Assembly (NCBI GenBank): GCA_964617995.1
Contig: CAZTXD010000101.1
Coordinates: 1 to 13,842 of the forward strand
Direction of reading: 5' to 3'
Origin: CAZTXD01 sp964617995
Lineage (GTDB): Bacteria; Actinomycetota; Acidimicrobiia; Spongiisociales; ZC4RG35
DNA length: 13,842 bases
The translations under genes and the position numbers were made by a program. The notes beneath the pieces were generated by a model. The model did not search any database. It had not been told where the DNA came from and saw nothing but the letters and a program-made list of their open reading frames with translations. Of this stretch, positions 13,393 to 13,842 are shown piece after piece. Numbering within the stretch: the first letter of the stretch is position 1; the number at the start of each line of letters is the position of its first letter.

Positions 13393-13842
13393 CGCAGCAA
13401 CAGGACATGAATGTCCATTTCCATCGTGAGTTAAAGGAGTTGGAGCGCACCGTTCTAGGGGTCATCGATCGGGCCGAGCAGATGGTGGAGATGGCCGTCG
13501 AAGCGGTGACCACGGGAAACCAGGAACTCGCGGCGCGGGTGATCGAGCTGGATGACGCCATCGACGAGACGTTTCTCGAGGTCCAACACGAATGGACCGC
13601 CCTCATGGCCCGCAACCAACCACTGGGCTCCGATCTCCGCAAGATGACGATTCTCCTCCAACTCAACTCGACGTTTGAGCGGATGGGCGACCAATGTGTC
13701 AACATCGCCAAGATCGCCCAGTTCAACGAAGGGTTGCCGCGGGTGGAACGGATCTGTGAACAAGTTCGGGAGATGGGAGATCTGGTTCGTCCCATGATCC
13801 GGACTGCGATCGAGGCCTATCTCCGCGGCGACGTCGACGAAG
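13389..13842 (+). CDS. phoU: Phosphate-specific transport system accessory protein PhoU, truncated by window end
   Basis: About 151 residues are visible out of a family length near 215-230. The frame starts at ATG 13389, overlapping the pstB stop by four bases (ATGA), and runs off the right edge. It encodes a helical PhoU repeat: MNVHFHRELKELERTVLGV at the start, LDDAIDETFLEVQHEW, and the metal-binding-type motif FERMGDQCVNIAK. PhoU represses Pho signalling when phosphate is ample, linking the Pst transporter to the sensor kinase, and can restrain Pst uptake. Its place as last visible gene of pstSCAB fits the standard operon. Confidence 0.95.
   Translation, partial: MTQQQDMNVHFHRELKELERTVLGVIDRAEQMVEMAVEAVTTGNQELAARVIELDDAIDETFLEVQHEWTALMARNQPLGSDLRKMTILLQLNSTFERMGDQCVNIAKIAQFNEGLPRVERICEQVREMGDLVRPMIRTAIEAYLRGDVDE

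Overview
The window looks like chromosomal DNA of a GC-rich actinobacterium (Actinomycetota). The pointers are a WhiB-family protein, a GlnA2-type glutamine synthetase joined to a GlnR-like orphan regulator, frequent GTG starts, candidate leaderless promoters, and an upstream phosphate box made of 11-bp direct repeats of the actinobacterial PhoP type. Class Acidimicrobiia is my best guess, from overall character rather than any single marker. I see no tRNA, rRNA, CRISPR array, insertion sequence or phage gene.

Left part (1-3860, minus strand). In minus-strand order there is a four-helix membrane protein of unknown function (3860-3042), a whiB-like gene (2999-2712), glnA2 (2634-1309) and a glnR-like regulator (1312-677) whose GTG start overlaps the glnA2 stop. 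Last comes the 5' part of a Cys/Met-metabolism PLP enzyme (583-1) that leaves the window. The whiB-glnA2 gap holds three consecutive inverted repeats. The glnR-PLP gap holds two copies of a perfect palindrome. Both are candidate operators or RNA structures.

Middle part (3948-9387, plus strand). A TetR-family regulator is followed closely by polyphosphate kinase (ppk1). Next is a two-gene arsenic cassette (an AqpS-like aquaglyceroporin and a low-molecular-weight ArsC arsenate reductase). After that comes an apolipoprotein N-acyltransferase homologue in which two of the three catalytic residues are replaced.

Right part (9388-13842, plus strand). A candidate PHO box precedes pstS-pstC-pstA-pstB-phoU, the high-affinity phosphate ABC transporter and its regulator, with phoU cut by the window end. 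Stops and starts overlap at pstS/pstC, pstC/pstA and pstB/phoU. A strong 18-bp hairpin with a UNCG-type loop lies inside the first codons of pstC, just after the pstS stop.

Functional reading: 4.5 kb to the right end is a phosphate block covering uptake (Pst), storage (PPK), sensing (PhoU) and a defence against the phosphate analogue arsenate (ArsC plus AqpS). The left part is a nitrogen-assimilation unit. The best leads are the catalytically altered Lnt homologue, the pstS/pstC hairpin, the palindrome clusters in the two minus-strand gaps, and the GlnR-like protein with Glu in place of the conserved Asp.
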